Source: Spirometra erinaceieuropaei
Lineage: Eukaryota > Platyhelminthes > Cestoda > Diphyllobothriidea > Diphyllobothriidae
Direction of reading: 5' to 3'
DNA: 64,000 nt
Assembly: GCA_902702965.1 (NCBI GenBank)
Contig: CACRXP010000689.1
Location: 98,573-162,572 of the forward strand
In this document: positions 63,761 through 64,000 of the stretch, piece by piece
Layout of the letters: each line of letters begins with the position of its first letter
Position numbering within the stretch: position 1 is the stretch's first letter
Notes under the pieces: generated by a model
The model's input: the letters and a program-made list of their open reading frames with translations, nothing else
Told to the model about the DNA's origin: nothing
Databases searched by the model: none
Program-made: the position numbers and the translations under genes

Positions 63761-64000
63761 GCTAAAGATGAATTATTTTTGCGAGAATATATTGGCCGTA
63801 CAACCAGGCATCTCGAAAAAGAGAATACGAGAACACATGCCTGCCAGGCTAGGTAGAGTTAAACATCGATCGATTTCGACTTTAATTCTCGCACATCTCA
63901 TCGATACGAGCAACCAAACCGACGCTAAAAAAGCTTTCAAAGTTATCTACCGGGCACCGGCACACACCTCTAATGGCCTGCGCAAACGGGCGCTAGCCTC
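63761..64000 (+). pseudogene. PLE GIY-YIG domain, runs off the window
   Basis: The plus strand reads EYIGRTTRHLEKRIREHMPA (from 63785), then RLGRVKHRSISTLILAHLID, TSNQTDAKKAFKVIYRAPAH and TSNGLRKRALA up to the last base. This is the GIY-YIG nuclease of a Penelope-like element, closely similar in layout to 57448-57957 (GYIGRTTRRLVKRVREHMPA, ILAHLIDTNHRVHAKKAF). The segment is open to the window edge for at least 72 codons. Upstream of EYIGRT the usual C-x-C-G-A-G is replaced by ELFLR, so the copy probably begins within the domain at about 63775, beside the Helitron end. Confidence 0.8.

Overview
The window looks like intergenic or heterochromatic DNA from an invertebrate nuclear genome. Almost every recognisable segment is a transposable element, a satellite or AT-rich filler. 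I found no intact host gene, no operon structure, no rRNA and no credible functional tRNA. The element set is CR1/Jockey-like non-LTR retrotransposons (LINEs) with RRM-type ORF1, APE endonuclease and reverse transcriptase (RT), Penelope-like elements (PLEs) with GIY-YIG endonuclease, and a Helitron. The protein flavour of the LINEs and PLEs reminds me of parasitic flatworms (cestodes or trematodes). That placement is recognition from family resemblance only and is moderate to low in confidence.

Layout. 1-1.8 kb: scraps of LINE RT and ORF1. 2.0-4.9 kb: a minus-strand LINE with a 500-residue open RT and an (AAT)n tail. 4.9-7.9 kb: mostly unassigned, with one LINE 3' end and one possible host exon (6636-6882). 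7.9-14.1 kb: a LINE 5' region and ORF1, apparently split by the best preserved LINE in the window (9.4-13.6 kb). 14.6-26.7 kb: a pile of head-to-head and tail-to-tail LINE fragments on both strands. 26.7-34.2 kb: two long minus-strand LINEs, one split by a possible LTR-type insertion. 34.6-43.1 and 48.0-50.8 kb: one degenerate tandem satellite of about 124 bp, now interrupted by a 1.5 kb fold-back/PLE insertion (36.2-37.7 kb) and by nested LINEs (43.1-48.0 kb). 50.8-51.3 kb: a LINE 3' end. 51.3-60.7 kb: very AT-rich DNA in which three minus-strand PLE fragments are embedded. 61.1-63.7 kb: a minus-strand Helitron replicase remnant. 63.76-64.0 kb: the start of a plus-strand PLE GIY-YIG domain that runs off the window.

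How the parts relate. The LINEs fall into at least two 3'-end families. Family 1 ends with a motif around GACGGGTCTTTAATAAAA followed by variable short microsatellites (ATCT, AATTC). Family 2 ends near a conserved GGGAATGAGGCTTTC block (as read on the plus strand for minus copies). Several copies have lost catalytic residues (FTDG and TYDI in place of FADD/YADD, YVDA in a PLE), so most are dead. Nested insertions allow a relative order of events: satellite first, then LINEs and fold-back/PLE insertions, then tiny LINE 3' ends inside LINEs. The points I would check first are the fold-back/PLE cassette with a hammerhead-like motif inside the satellite, the PLE whose RT core is missing exactly at the only ambiguous base (58006), and the PLE scraps at the edges of the AT-rich blocks.
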